Source: Candidatus Methylacidithermus pantelleriae (GTDB lineage: Bacteria > Verrucomicrobiota > Verrucomicrobiia > Methylacidiphilales > Methylacidiphilaceae). Taken from it: 64,000 nt of DNA. The notes under the pieces are model-generated. The model saw nothing but the letters and a program-made list of their open reading frames with translations, had not been told where the DNA came from and made no database searches. The stretch is from NCBI RefSeq assembly GCF_905250085.1, contig NZ_CAJNOB010000001.1, positions 337,380 to 401,379 of the forward strand, written 5' to 3'. Within the stretch, counting starts at the first letter, position 1. Each line of letters begins with the position of its first letter. Made by a program: the position numbers and the translations under genes. This document shows positions 49,543 through 60,181 of this stretch, piece after piece.

Positions 49543-50775
49543 TTATGGGGAAAACAAGCCGTTAAAAGGGAGCACCTGAACAAGCTCACCTTCGGGTAGG
49601 TGAGTTTTCTCCTCGGGGATTACGACCAGGCAGTCTGCGCTAGCGACCGAGCTAAGGGCAAAGGAACTAAGGGGTCCGACGAGACTCACCGTCGGTTGTC
49701 CCAGAGGATCCACAAAGAGTCGTCCTCGCAGATATTCGGTTCTTCCAGGACGGCGAGAAAAAGCGTTGGCGATTCGTGCCCATAACGGGCAGAGCCCGAC
49801 TTGACGGCGTCCCCGCATTTGCTCAAGAGCCGGGCGAACAAAGACGCAGAAGCTAACAAAACTAGAAACAGGATTTCCCGGTAACCCAAAGAAGACACTC
49901 TCCCCGATCCAACCAAAAGCCAATGGTCGGCCAGGTTTGATGGCGATCTGAGCGAACTCAAGCCTTCCCAGCGTGGTAAGGATAGTCCGAACCCAATCCT
50001 TTTCGCCTACGGAAACGCCCCCCGTGGTGAGAATGAGATCAGCCTGGGAAGAAGCAGTTCGGAGTTTCTGGAGAAGCTCGTCGGGGTGATCCGGGAGCCG
50101 GCCTACTTCCAGAGGTTGAACACCCAAGGTCTGAAGGAGGGCCACAAGGAGCGGGCGGTTACTGTCGTAGAGTTCTCCCGGTTCCAAAGGCTCGCCCGGC
50201 TCCTTGAGCTCGTCCCCAGTTGAATAGAGACACACACGGACGTTCCGAAAGACCTGCACTTCCTGGATACCCAGAGAGGCCAGTACTCCGAGCTGGGGAG
50301 GACCCAGTTCCGTCCCTGCTTCCAAGACAAGAGCGCCTTGGGTGATATCCTCATTGGGAGGACGGACGTTTTGTCCTCGACGGAGTCCGGGGGGGATCCA
50401 AACACTCCCTTCCGGTTCTACGGTCACCACTTCCTGCATGATCACCGTGTCGGTTCCTTTGGGGAGAAGGGCGCCTGTCATGATCCGCACGCACTCTCCC
50501 CGGCTGGGAGAACCTCGAAAGGGTGCTCCTGCAAAGGAAGATCCCGCCACGCGAAACCTTTTTGGTTCGTCCTGGGGAAGGTCCTCGCCTGCCAGCGCAT
50601 ATCCGTCCATGGCAGCGCTCCAGAACCCGGGGACATCTCTGGGGGCAAAAATACTTTGGGCAAGGACCCGGCCAAGAGCGTTTTCCAGGCAGACCCGTTC
50701 CGTTTCCTTGGGGCGAGGCACGCTGGCAAGAATCCGAGAAACCGCTTCTTGGACGGTAAGAAGCGTGCTAGCCAT
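49543..50775 (-). CDS. moeA: Molybdopterin molybdenumtransferase MoeA
   Basis: Inserts molybdate into adenylylated molybdopterin during molybdenum cofactor synthesis. The 410-residue protein shows SAAMDGYALAGEDL, VRIMTGALLPKGTDTVIMQE, the MoaB/Mog-like core YSTGDELKEPGEPL, YDSNRPLLVALLQTLG, DLILTTGGVSVGEKDWV and FFGLPGNPVSSFVSF, all hallmark motifs. It lies 95 nt after the phosphatase gene on the same strand. Other Moco genes are not in the window. Confidence 0.94.
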   Translation of the reverse strand: MASTLLTVQEAVSRILASVPRPKETERVCLENALGRVLAQSIFAPRDVPGFWSAAMDGYALAGEDLPQDEPKRFRVAGSSFAGAPFRGSPSRGECVRIMTGALLPKGTDTVIMQEVVTVEPEGSVWIPPGLRRGQNVRPPNEDITQGALVLEAGTELGPPQLGVLASLGIQEVQVFRNVRVCLYSTGDELKEPGEPLEPGELYDSNRPLLVALLQTLGVQPLEVGRLPDHPDELLQKLRTASSQADLILTTGGVSVGEKDWVRTILTTLGRLEFAQIAIKPGRPLAFGWIGESVFFGLPGNPVSSFVSFCVFVRPALEQMRGRRQVGLCPLWARIANAFSRRPGRTEYLRGRLFVDPLGQPTVSLVGPLSSFALSSVASADCLVVIPEEKTHLPEGELVQVLPFNGLFSP

Positions 50776-50870
50776 GGCCTTTGTCGTTCCCTTGGATTCG
50801 CCCAGGTGGGCTTTCAGTCAACCCAGGAGGCAATACCCGACCAGGGCGGTAAGCGCTTTTGGCTCTTTGC

Positions 50871-51692
50871 CTAGGAAAGTTTTTCATCGGTTGGCTCAAA
50901 CACATCCATAACACATGCCGTCCGGTCGTCGGTCCCTCCCCGCTCCCGTGCGATCCGAACGAGTTTCTCGGCGGCGGCAAGAGGTGAATCGTCCGTCAAA
51001 AGAAACGTCGCTTCTTTCACAGCAAGCCAAGGGTAGATGCCATCAGTTACCAGAATCAGGCGAAAGGGGGGCTCAATGGAAAGAGAGTCAATATCCGGAG
51101 CTGCCTCATGCATGGGGCTCAAACAGCGAGTGAGCACGTGCCGGCACCCCGAGAGCTCCTCTCGAGAAAAGAGCGGCGTACCGGTCTTTTCTAGCTCCGA
51201 CGCCAGTGTGTGATCCTCGGTCAAAAGCTTACACTCTTTCCCCTTCACCACATACAGCCGGCAATCCCCCACGTGTCCAAAGTAGGCCTGCCGGTTTTCT
51301 AGCCACACCAGCGTTAGTGTGGTGCCCATCCCCCGCACGGCAGGATCGTGTTTCGCTTCCTCGTTCAGAGCCCGCCAAGCTCCAAGAAAAGCTTGGGCCA
51401 ACCGCTCCCTGGGAGAAACCGTCTCGCTTTGCCCCGCCAGCGTTTGAAGCGCGGCCCCTAACGCAAGCCAGCTGGCCCTCTCTCCTGCTTTATGCCCTCC
51501 CATCCCATCGGCAATCCCCACGCCGATCGAAAGTTCCCCAGCCCAAACCCAGCCCGAAACATCTTGGTTGGGGGCTGGACGATTTCCCTTCTCGCTGACG
51601 ATGCCCAGATGAAAAAACGATCCCCTTTGCTCCTCAGCAGCGTCTCGGACGAGAACCGGCACGGGGCGGCGAGGGAGAGAATCCTCCTTCAT
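50871..51692 (-). CDS. PP2C-family serine/threonine phosphatase
   Basis: Metal-dependent protein phosphatase (PPM). The 273-residue protein has the metal-binding motifs NRPAPNQD, GIADGMGGHKAGE, GTTLTLVWL, AYFGHVGDCRLYVVKG and LVTDGIYPWL, and the late GGTDDRTACVMDVF. This set matches bacterial Stp/PrpC-type enzymes, which reverse Hanks-kinase phosphorylation. No partner kinase is in the window. The ATG is 2 nt after the pepA stop, so the genes are co-transcribed. Confidence 0.9.
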   Translation of the reverse strand: MKEDSLPRRPVPVLVRDAAEEQRGSFFHLGIVSEKGNRPAPNQDVSGWVWAGELSIGVGIADGMGGHKAGERASWLALGAALQTLAGQSETVSPRERLAQAFLGAWRALNEEAKHDPAVRGMGTTLTLVWLENRQAYFGHVGDCRLYVVKGKECKLLTEDHTLASELEKTGTPLFSREELSGCRHVLTRCLSPMHEAAPDIDSLSIEPPFRLILVTDGIYPWLAVKEATFLLTDDSPLAAAEKLVRIARERGGTDDRTACVMDVFEPTDEKLS

Positions 51693-51694
51693 AT

Positions 51695-53173
51695 TTAGCG
51701 CTTACGGCCAGACCCTTTCTGGGAAGGCTTAGTCCGTTGGGCTTGGTTTGCTTGTCCCAAAAGGAAACGCGTGATTAGGCTTACGCCAAAACCCGTGGGT
51801 CCTTTTTCAAGATAGGCAACTTCTTTGGTTATCCAGGCGGGGCCGGCAATGTCCAGGTGGACCCACCGGGTGTCCCCGACCCATTTTTGGAGAAAGGCGG
51901 CAGCCGTACAGGCGCCTCCTTCCTTACCTCCGACGTTTTTCACCAGGGCAATGTCACTTTTGATCTGTTCATCGAATTCCTCGCCCAGGGGAAGCGGCCA
52001 GACCGGGTTATTGACTTCTTCGCCCAATGACCAGAAAGCTTCGCGAAGCTCCCGATCCGGTGTGAACAACCCAGCTTTTTCTTTCCCCAATGCCACGATG
52101 CAAGCCCCTGTGAGGGTAGCGAGGTCGATGATAAGGCTCGGACGAAATTCTTTCTTCACATAGGCAATGGCGTCGGCCAGTACGATTCTTCCCTCCGCAT
52201 CCGTATTGAGAACTTCAATCGTGTTACCGTCATAGGTCCGAATAATATCGCCCGGCCGATACGCGGAAGGACCAGGTAAGTTTTCGGCGGCCGCAAGCAC
52301 GCCGACAACACGCGTGGGAAGCTGCAGACGACTCGCCGCGCAAAGGATCCCCAGCACGGCGCAACCCCCCATTTTATCAAATTTCATTTCATCCATCCGC
52401 TCCCCAGGTTTAAGGGAAATTCCCCCGCTATCAAACGTGATGGCCTTGCCTACCAGGGCGATGGGGGGACGCCCGGGGTCTTTTCCGGAATATTCTAACA
52501 GGATGAGTCTGGGGCCGTGGACCGACCCGCTGCCCACTGCGAGCAGCCCTCCAAAACCCTTTTCCTCAAGTTCCCTAGGCTCAAAGACCCGGCAAGAAAG
52601 TCCGTATTCTTTGGCCAGCTGATGGGCACGCTCTGCCAGAGCTTCCGGAAAGATGACGTTCCCCGGCTCATTTCCAAGATCCCTCACAAGATTGGTGGCC
52701 TCGGCAACCAGCTGGCCTAGTTTAGCTTTTTCTTTTGCCTCCCTCCTTAAACGAGGTGCTATGCACAGCCACAACTGGCGCAACCCCGTTCGGGATCGAA
52801 GCGTTTCCGGTTTATAACGCTCGAAGCGATAGGCCCCCAAAAGGGCCCCTTCGACGATTGCGTCCAAGTGGTCTTCCCATTCTTGAGCAAGGATCGAAAT
52901 TTGCTCTGCGCCAATTTTTACGAGGCTACGAACGGCCGCGCCGCTGGCCTTGCGCAAGATAGCGGGTCCGATACTCTCCTGAGGCCCCAGCCCGACGTAA
53001 AGACGACGTCGGCCGCCCTCGCGCAAAAGAAGGGTTGAAAGCTTTTTCCCTCGAAACTCCTCCTCGGGGATATCCGAAGAAACTCTCTTACCCTCAGGCA
53101 CAAATTCCACAAGATCCCCGCTTGCCGGCGGCTCTGGAACCACTTCCACCGAAATCTTGGGAACTTCACCCAT
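51695..53173 (-). CDS. pepA: Leucyl aminopeptidase (M17)
   Basis: Two-metal exopeptidase that releases N-terminal residues. The 492-residue protein has the C-terminal M17 domain with VGKAITFDSGGISLKPGERM (catalytic Lys region), MKFDKMGG, and the signature NTDAEGRIVLADAI. TWVHLDIAGPAW follows near the end in the form RWVHLDIAGPAWITKE. Hexameric enzymes of this family work in the cytoplasm. It lies between ispH and the phosphatase gene on the same strand. Confidence 0.94.
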   Translation of the reverse strand: MGEVPKISVEVVPEPPASGDLVEFVPEGKRVSSDIPEEEFRGKKLSTLLLREGGRRRLYVGLGPQESIGPAILRKASGAAVRSLVKIGAEQISILAQEWEDHLDAIVEGALLGAYRFERYKPETLRSRTGLRQLWLCIAPRLRREAKEKAKLGQLVAEATNLVRDLGNEPGNVIFPEALAERAHQLAKEYGLSCRVFEPRELEEKGFGGLLAVGSGSVHGPRLILLEYSGKDPGRPPIALVGKAITFDSGGISLKPGERMDEMKFDKMGGCAVLGILCAASRLQLPTRVVGVLAAAENLPGPSAYRPGDIIRTYDGNTIEVLNTDAEGRIVLADAIAYVKKEFRPSLIIDLATLTGACIVALGKEKAGLFTPDRELREAFWSLGEEVNNPVWPLPLGEEFDEQIKSDIALVKNVGGKEGGACTAAAFLQKWVGDTRWVHLDIAGPAWITKEVAYLEKGPTGFGVSLITRFLLGQANQAQRTKPSQKGSGRKR

Positions 53174-53207
53174 TGTGCGAGAAGCACTCCTTGCAACGAC
53201 TCACCTG

Positions 53208-54479
53208 CTAAAGAGCTTTTATCGGCCAGGTCTTCGGAATCAGGGAATCCACTCGGATTCCTCGAAACTCATAAAGCCTTCGAATCGTCTCTTCAATGAC
53301 GTTATTAGGACAGGATGCACCGGCTGTAATACCGATCGTTACCTCTTGATCCGGCAGCCAGTCTTCCGTGATCACTTCCTGGCGCTTCGAAAGATCCCAA
53401 TGCAAGATCCGCTGGGGAGAGAGTAATTTTTCCGCATTTTTAATAAAGTACGTAGGCAGACGGCTCACACCCATTTCGGCTAGGTGCGAGGTGTTGCTAG
53501 AATTATATCCGCCCACAACAATCAAAAGATCGAGCTTTTCATGACGGAGAAGCTCCTCCAGAGCATCCTGCCGTTCCTGTGTGGCCCCGCAGATGGTATC
53601 GAAAGAACGAAAGTGCTGCGAAAGGTTTTCTTTGCCGTAACGATCTTCGATAGCTCGTTGGATTCTCCTTTGGACTTCCTCGGTTTCTCCCCGCATCATT
53701 GTCGTTTGATTGGCAACCCCAACCCGCTCCAGATGCCGATCCGGATCAAAGCCGGGCGATACTGCTCCTTCAAATTTTCGCAAAAACTCCTCCTTGTTCC
53801 CTCCGTACCGGATATAGTCGCAAACGTAGTCAGTTTCCTCTAAATCGTAGACAACCAAGTAGTGACCACCCCCGTCTTCACACACAGCCCGGGAAGCCGT
53901 GGCCTTGGTTTCTTCGTGCCAAGCTTTCCCATGGATGATGGAAGTAAAATTTTCTCTCCGGTACTGGCGTACTCGTTTCCATACGGTCATCACATCCCCG
54001 CACGTGGTATCGACCACTTGACAGCCAATTTCCTGGATCCGATGCATGGTTTGGATCTCCGCACCAAATGCCGGAATGATGACCACATCATCCCTGGTAA
54101 GCCCGCTAAGATCGTAGCGTCCCTCCACTTCCCGTAGTCGTTCAATCCCCATGGCTGTCAGCTGATCGTTGACTTCAGGGTTATGGATGATCTCACCAAG
54201 AAGAAAGATTCTCTTTCCTTGGAATACTTTCGCTGCGGCGTAGGCGAGGTCGATAGCTCGTTCGACGCCGTAGCAAAATCCAAACGCTTTGGCCAAGATC
54301 ACGGTGATTCCACCCGCGCTCAAGCGATGACCACTGGCCCGCAAAAATTCCACAAGCGGACTGCGATAATGACTTTCAACCTGCGCTTGAACAACGCTCA
54401 TGACCTGCGGTGTCCGCAGGTTGATCTTTTGGGGTTGCGTGGGGACTGCAGGCACAACGAATACTCTGTTCGTTCCCAA
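53208..54479 (-). CDS. ispH: 4-hydroxy-3-methylbut-2-enyl diphosphate reductase (long IspH)
   Basis: Last enzyme of the MEP isoprenoid pathway, an iron-sulfur reductase. The 423-residue form is longer than the usual 310 and resembles the long IspH of plants, cyanobacteria and Verrucomicrobia. The three cluster Cys are visible: Cys69 in AFGFCYGVERA, Cys159 in DTTCGDVM and Cys390 in GASCPNNV. His residues in IIHNPEVN and the HGKAWHEE region fit the active site. The start is uncertain: TTG at 54479 retains KINLRTPQVM, GTG at 54455 is an alternative, and ATG at 54401 would lose this segment. Confidence 0.9.
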   Translation of the reverse strand: MGTNRVFVVPAVPTQPQKINLRTPQVMSVVQAQVESHYRSPLVEFLRASGHRLSAGGITVILAKAFGFCYGVERAIDLAYAAAKVFQGKRIFLLGEIIHNPEVNDQLTAMGIERLREVEGRYDLSGLTRDDVVIIPAFGAEIQTMHRIQEIGCQVVDTTCGDVMTVWKRVRQYRRENFTSIIHGKAWHEETKATASRAVCEDGGGHYLVVYDLEETDYVCDYIRYGGNKEEFLRKFEGAVSPGFDPDRHLERVGVANQTTMMRGETEEVQRRIQRAIEDRYGKENLSQHFRSFDTICGATQERQDALEELLRHEKLDLLIVVGGYNSSNTSHLAEMGVSRLPTYFIKNAEKLLSPQRILHWDLSKRQEVITEDWLPDQEVTIGITAGASCPNNVIEETIRRLYEFRGIRVDSLIPKTWPIKAL

Positions 54480-54578
54480 AGAGGAGTCAAAGCTCTTTTT
54501 TCCTTGTTTCTCTCTTGCCGGCTGGAAACCAGTGCCAGGTTGCCTCGTCTCCCAAACCTGGACGCTTTTTGCGAAAAA

Positions 54579-54770
54579 CTACGGCTTGGTTGGAGAAGAC
54601 GGGGAAGGGACTGGAGCCGCGGGGGTTGTTCCTCCGGCCGGAAGCGCTCCCACTTTCACCAGGTGATTGTGGATCACTTTCCACTGGATGACTCCCAGGA
54701 CCAGGAAGGAAACAATCGCAATGATGAGAACGACCACGTCGGCGCCCCATTGCCTCAGGTACCGCTTCAT
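54579..54770 (-). CDS. Small single-pass membrane protein
   Basis: A 63-residue protein with a short basic N-terminus, one membrane helix (about 10-30, VVVLIIAIVSFLVLGVI) and a Pro/Ser/Thr-rich C-terminal tail. A strong Shine-Dalgarno (GGGGAG) lies five nt before the ATG, supporting real expression. It sits between the kinase-MurQ fusion and ispH on the same strand. Function unknown. Confidence 0.6.
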   Translation of the reverse strand: MKRYLRQWGADVVVLIIAIVSFLVLGVIQWKVIHNHLVKVGALPAGGTTPAAPVPSPSSPTKP

Positions 54771-54817
54771 AGATTCTCCCCAAACCATGCTCGTCTGCGG
54801 CGTTGCTTGCAACTGGA

Positions 54818-56623
54818 TTACGCAGGTTGCTCCGGCGTTTTTCTTTGAATTCTTTCCAACCGGTTAAGCGCGGCAGGTATATCCCAACCGGTTTGTTGGA
54901 GAACTTCCGATGCCCGGGCGGCATCTATCCGAGCCAGGCGCGTTACCAGCCGGATCGCTCTCTGGCGCAATTTTTCACTCTGGGGAAGCATTCCCACCAT
55001 AAGGTTGTCCCGAACCCGACCCAGCCGGATCATGGCAATGGTCGAAAACATATTGAGAGCCACTTTGGTCGCCGTCCCCGCCTTCAAGCGTGTGGAACCT
55101 GCAAGGATTTCCGCTCCCGTGGGCAGATCCACGCACACATCGGCGCTTGGGCAGGCAGGCCGGTTGGGGTTACAGGAGACCAAAATCACACTTGCCCCCT
55201 GGCGTTTCGCCTGGCGCAAGGCTTCCAGAACAAAAGGGGTGCGTCCGCTGGCGCTGATGCCGCAGACCACATCCGTACCCTTTACTTTCCGGTTCCGAAT
55301 GGCCAAAGACCCTTCCCATCCATGGTCCTCGGCCCCTTCTTGACTCTTCCCAAAGGCCTGGCTTCCTCCTGCCAGAATGGCTTGAACCGTCAGCCGGCTT
55401 AGTCCGAAAGTGGGAGGGATTTCGCTGGCGTCAAGCACTCCCAGCCGTCCGCTCGTCCCCGCGCCTACATAGAATAAACGACCCCCAGCTAGAAGCTTGG
55501 CAGCAATGAGATCGGCGGCTTGGACAAGCTTTTCGCGCGCAGCCCGTAACGCTCGGAGAACCGCTTTTTCTTGGGAGAGGAATAGATCCACCAGTTCGGC
55601 AGTGGTCCGGCCTTCCAAGTTGCGTGACCGCGGGTTAGGTTGTTCAGTCGAGGCCCGGCTAAGGATCCTTGCCTCCACCGACGGATGCGCAAGGGAAGGC
55701 ATGGCTACGATCAAAGGGGAGTGGCAAGCGCGCAGAGCAAGCCAGGCGGCTCCAACGCTTGCCGGCACGCGACAGAGGGTGACCGAAGCGCTCGGAGCCA
55801 GCGCCAGTAAAGCCTCCCGAAACGCTTGTTCATACAGGGGTTCGCCCTCAAAGAGACCTCCGGCTAGGGTTACCACCGGAGGATCAAGCGTAAGGCGGCG
55901 CGCAATCCTCCACGCTCGCAGCGCAAGCTCCCGAGCCGCTTTGAGGATCACCCGCCAGGCGGTTCCATTCCCTTGCCATGCCAATTGGAATACGAAGGGA
56001 GCTAACGCCGCCAGTTCCTTTTTGGGTTCCCTTGTGCGAAGGAAAAACCGCCGGGCCAGTTCCTCCGGGTTATTTTCGGAGCACACTCCCAGAAAGACTT
56101 CGAGCCCGTTCGGGAGCTTCCCGGAAAGATCATACTGGCGGTAGAAGCACTCCAATGTCCTGCGGGCTAGATCGTAGCCGCTTCCCACGTCTCCAAACCA
56201 GTGTCCCCAGCCACCCGCGCGTTCCCACCGATTTTCTTTCCGACCGGCGACGTGCGACCCGGTTCCGGAGAGCACAAGGATTCCATCCCGTTCTTGGTAG
56301 GCGGCCGCAAATGAGGCTTCCACATCATCTCCCACCAGGATGGTTTGAGCCGAGGGCCACACGGTTCGTAACAGGGTCGTAAGACGAACTCGCTCCGCTT
56401 CCGTACGACAGCCAGCAAAAAATCCCCCTACGCCGCCGATCGGCCAGCAGGCCACTCCTCGTGCAATGTGACGCAAAAGTTCTTCCAACTCGCTTGGCTC
56501 GGCCAGGAGGAAGTTTCCGGGTCCGGCTCGTCCCCCGGCAACCGTCTCGCCTTGGTTGTCTAGAACTACCCATTGAGTCTTGGTAGCTCCTCCGTCGATT
56601 CCGACTACAGAGAAAGCCCCCAC
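54818..56623 (-). CDS. murQ: Fused BadF-type sugar kinase and MurNAc-6-phosphate etherase
   Basis: A 601-residue two-domain protein. Residues 1-310 are a BadF/BadG-type ASKHA kinase, close to N-acetylglucosamine/MurNAc kinases (GIDGGATKTQWVVLD, LVGDDVEASFAAAY, LSGTGSHVAGR, GGWGHWFGDVGSGYDL, TLAGGLFEG). Residues 325-601 are MurQ: NLEGRTTAELVDLFLSQE, GAGTSGRLGVLDASE with catalytic Glu401, EGAEDHG with the second Glu, GISASGRTPFVLEAL and GSTRLKAGTATKVALNM. The fusion could phosphorylate MurNAc and then cleave the lactyl ether to GlcNAc-6-P, which NagA would deacetylate. The gene symbol names the C-terminal half only. Confidence 0.9.
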   Translation of the reverse strand: MGAFSVVGIDGGATKTQWVVLDNQGETVAGGRAGPGNFLLAEPSELEELLRHIARGVACWPIGGVGGFFAGCRTEAERVRLTTLLRTVWPSAQTILVGDDVEASFAAAYQERDGILVLSGTGSHVAGRKENRWERAGGWGHWFGDVGSGYDLARRTLECFYRQYDLSGKLPNGLEVFLGVCSENNPEELARRFFLRTREPKKELAALAPFVFQLAWQGNGTAWRVILKAARELALRAWRIARRLTLDPPVVTLAGGLFEGEPLYEQAFREALLALAPSASVTLCRVPASVGAAWLALRACHSPLIVAMPSLAHPSVEARILSRASTEQPNPRSRNLEGRTTAELVDLFLSQEKAVLRALRAAREKLVQAADLIAAKLLAGGRLFYVGAGTSGRLGVLDASEIPPTFGLSRLTVQAILAGGSQAFGKSQEGAEDHGWEGSLAIRNRKVKGTDVVCGISASGRTPFVLEALRQAKRQGASVILVSCNPNRPACPSADVCVDLPTGAEILAGSTRLKAGTATKVALNMFSTIAMIRLGRVRDNLMVGMLPQSEKLRQRAIRLVTRLARIDAARASEVLQQTGWDIPAALNRLERIQRKTPEQPA

Positions 56624-56902
56624 AGTTAACCACTCCTTTTCGCTTTGTACCGGATGGGGTGCGGGTTATCGGCCATGCGTAAGCCAAAGCGAGCCTGCGG
56701 GCTTTTTCCTTTTCTTCTGAGCGAACCTAGCGGAAAAAGCTTCGTTAGCCCAAAGAAACGATGACCCGCTTGACTGTCTCCACAAGGGTCCTCTTTGTGG
56801 TTTTTCTTGGACGGCCGATTTTTCTCTTTTTGGCGCCGCCCGTGCTCGATAGCTTTTTTCTTCTAGAAAGGGTATGCGCAGGGGAAGAAAAAAGGGGGCT
56901 AA

Positions 56903-58897
<1,995 letters not shown>

Positions 58898-59168
58898 AGC
58901 CAAACGGGGAAAAGCGGTTCCGCTGAGGAGGGTACGCAGGTAGAGAAAACCCTAGGCGAGCCTATTTCCAAGGCGCGGACGGAGTTGTTGTGGCTGTCTC
59001 GGTCCTTACATCGTTGTCTGGTTTGTTCCTCGGAAGCCTCGGTGCACGGCGCAGTCACAGGGACTTTCGTAAGAAAAAACCGCAAAAACTTCCCAGGCTT
59101 AAGGTAGCCCGGTTCTCGGGCCAAGATGGCTTTGTCTAATGTTCTTTGCTGCCCGTACGGAATCTTTT

Positions 59169-60131
59169 TCAGGGAACTAAAACGATCTTTCCAAGAGCTC
59201 CGGGCTCCCAGATCATGCGATGCGCTTTGGGTGCTTGGGACAAGGGTAGGATCGCTCGAATGTGAGGTCGGACGAAGCCTCGCGACAGACCTGCTTCAAG
59301 GGCCAAATGAAACCCTTCGAGTTCTTGGGGCGAAGCATTGGCCAGACTTAATCCAAGAATTCCACCGTCTTTGGCCATTAGCTTTCTAGGGTCAATACAA
59401 CTCTCTCCCCGGCATCCAACGACGATCACTCGTCCACCCGTTCGAATAATGTCAAGATCCCGGGCGAGATTGACGTTGGCAAGCATTTCCAACACAATTC
59501 CAAAACCGACTCCGCCCGTCCATTCAACCGCCTTTTCCCAGTGGGACGGATCGGTATGATCCCAAGCTGCCTGAGCTCCATTGCGGAGTACAAGCGACCG
59601 TCCCTCTTCGGTGCTCGCCGTTGCAGCCACCCGCAAGCCAAAGGCAGAGGCCCATTGAATAGCGGCTAGCCCTACGCCTCCACTGCCCCCGTGAACCAAA
59701 AGGGTTTCACCTGGTTTGGGAGAAACCAGAACGAAAAGAGCCCGGTAGGCCGTCCCATAGGGTACATAGAGGCAAGCACCCTCCGCAAAGCTAATCGAGG
59801 GAGGAAGCGGGTAAACTTGTGACTCCGACGCGACAGCAAGTTCGGCGTAGGTGCCCGTGCGGCTCCCAGCCAGGTATACCCGATCGCCTGCCTTGACTTT
59901 AGTGACCTTCGGACCAGTTTGTTCCACCACCCCGGCGCCGTCAATACCCGGCGTGAATGGTAGCTCCGGAGAATACCCGAACTGGCCTCCGCGCAGGTAG
60001 GTATCCACCGGGTTTACTCCGGCTGCATGGATTCTGACCAATACTTCTCCTTCCCCGGGGACTGGGTCGGGAAGCTCTTCCAGCGTCATGACCTCTGGTT
60101 GGCCTAACCGACGAACGATGATGGCCTTCAC
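59169..60131 (-). CDS. Zinc-independent quinone oxidoreductase (MDR family)
   Basis: NAD(P)H-dependent medium-chain reductase, QOR-like. From the GTG at 60131 the protein has 320 residues, the normal length. It has MKAI-type start (VKAIIVRRLGQPEVMTLEE), AAGVNPVDTYLRGG, LPFTPGIDGAGVVEQTG, the QOR signature region, and the nucleotide-binding VHGGSGGVGLAAIQWA. The catalytic-zinc Cys/His of alcohol dehydrogenases are missing. An upstream in-frame start at 60395 would run into the next gene and is rejected. Confidence 0.88.
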   Translation of the reverse strand: MKAIIVRRLGQPEVMTLEELPDPVPGEGEVLVRIHAAGVNPVDTYLRGGQFGYSPELPFTPGIDGAGVVEQTGPKVTKVKAGDRVYLAGSRTGTYAELAVASESQVYPLPPSISFAEGACLYVPYGTAYRALFVLVSPKPGETLLVHGGSGGVGLAAIQWASAFGLRVAATASTEEGRSLVLRNGAQAAWDHTDPSHWEKAVEWTGGVGFGIVLEMLANVNLARDLDIIRTGGRVIVVGCRGESCIDPRKLMAKDGGILGLSLANASPQELEGFHLALEAGLSRGFVRPHIRAILPLSQAPKAHRMIWEPGALGKIVLVP

Positions 60132-60181
60132 AGCCAGCTTTCTATAGGGCACCAAAAAGAAAAACAAATGGTTTTTCCTGG

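Noticed and set aside
49510..49560. Palindrome GGAATATTCC with TTTT as a terminator between purL and moeA
   Set aside because: The palindrome leaves no loop, so it cannot form a stable hairpin of terminator type.
50338..50911. Plus-strand frames of about 180 codons opposite moeA
   Set aside because: Antisense to moeA with all MoeA motifs intact on the other strand.
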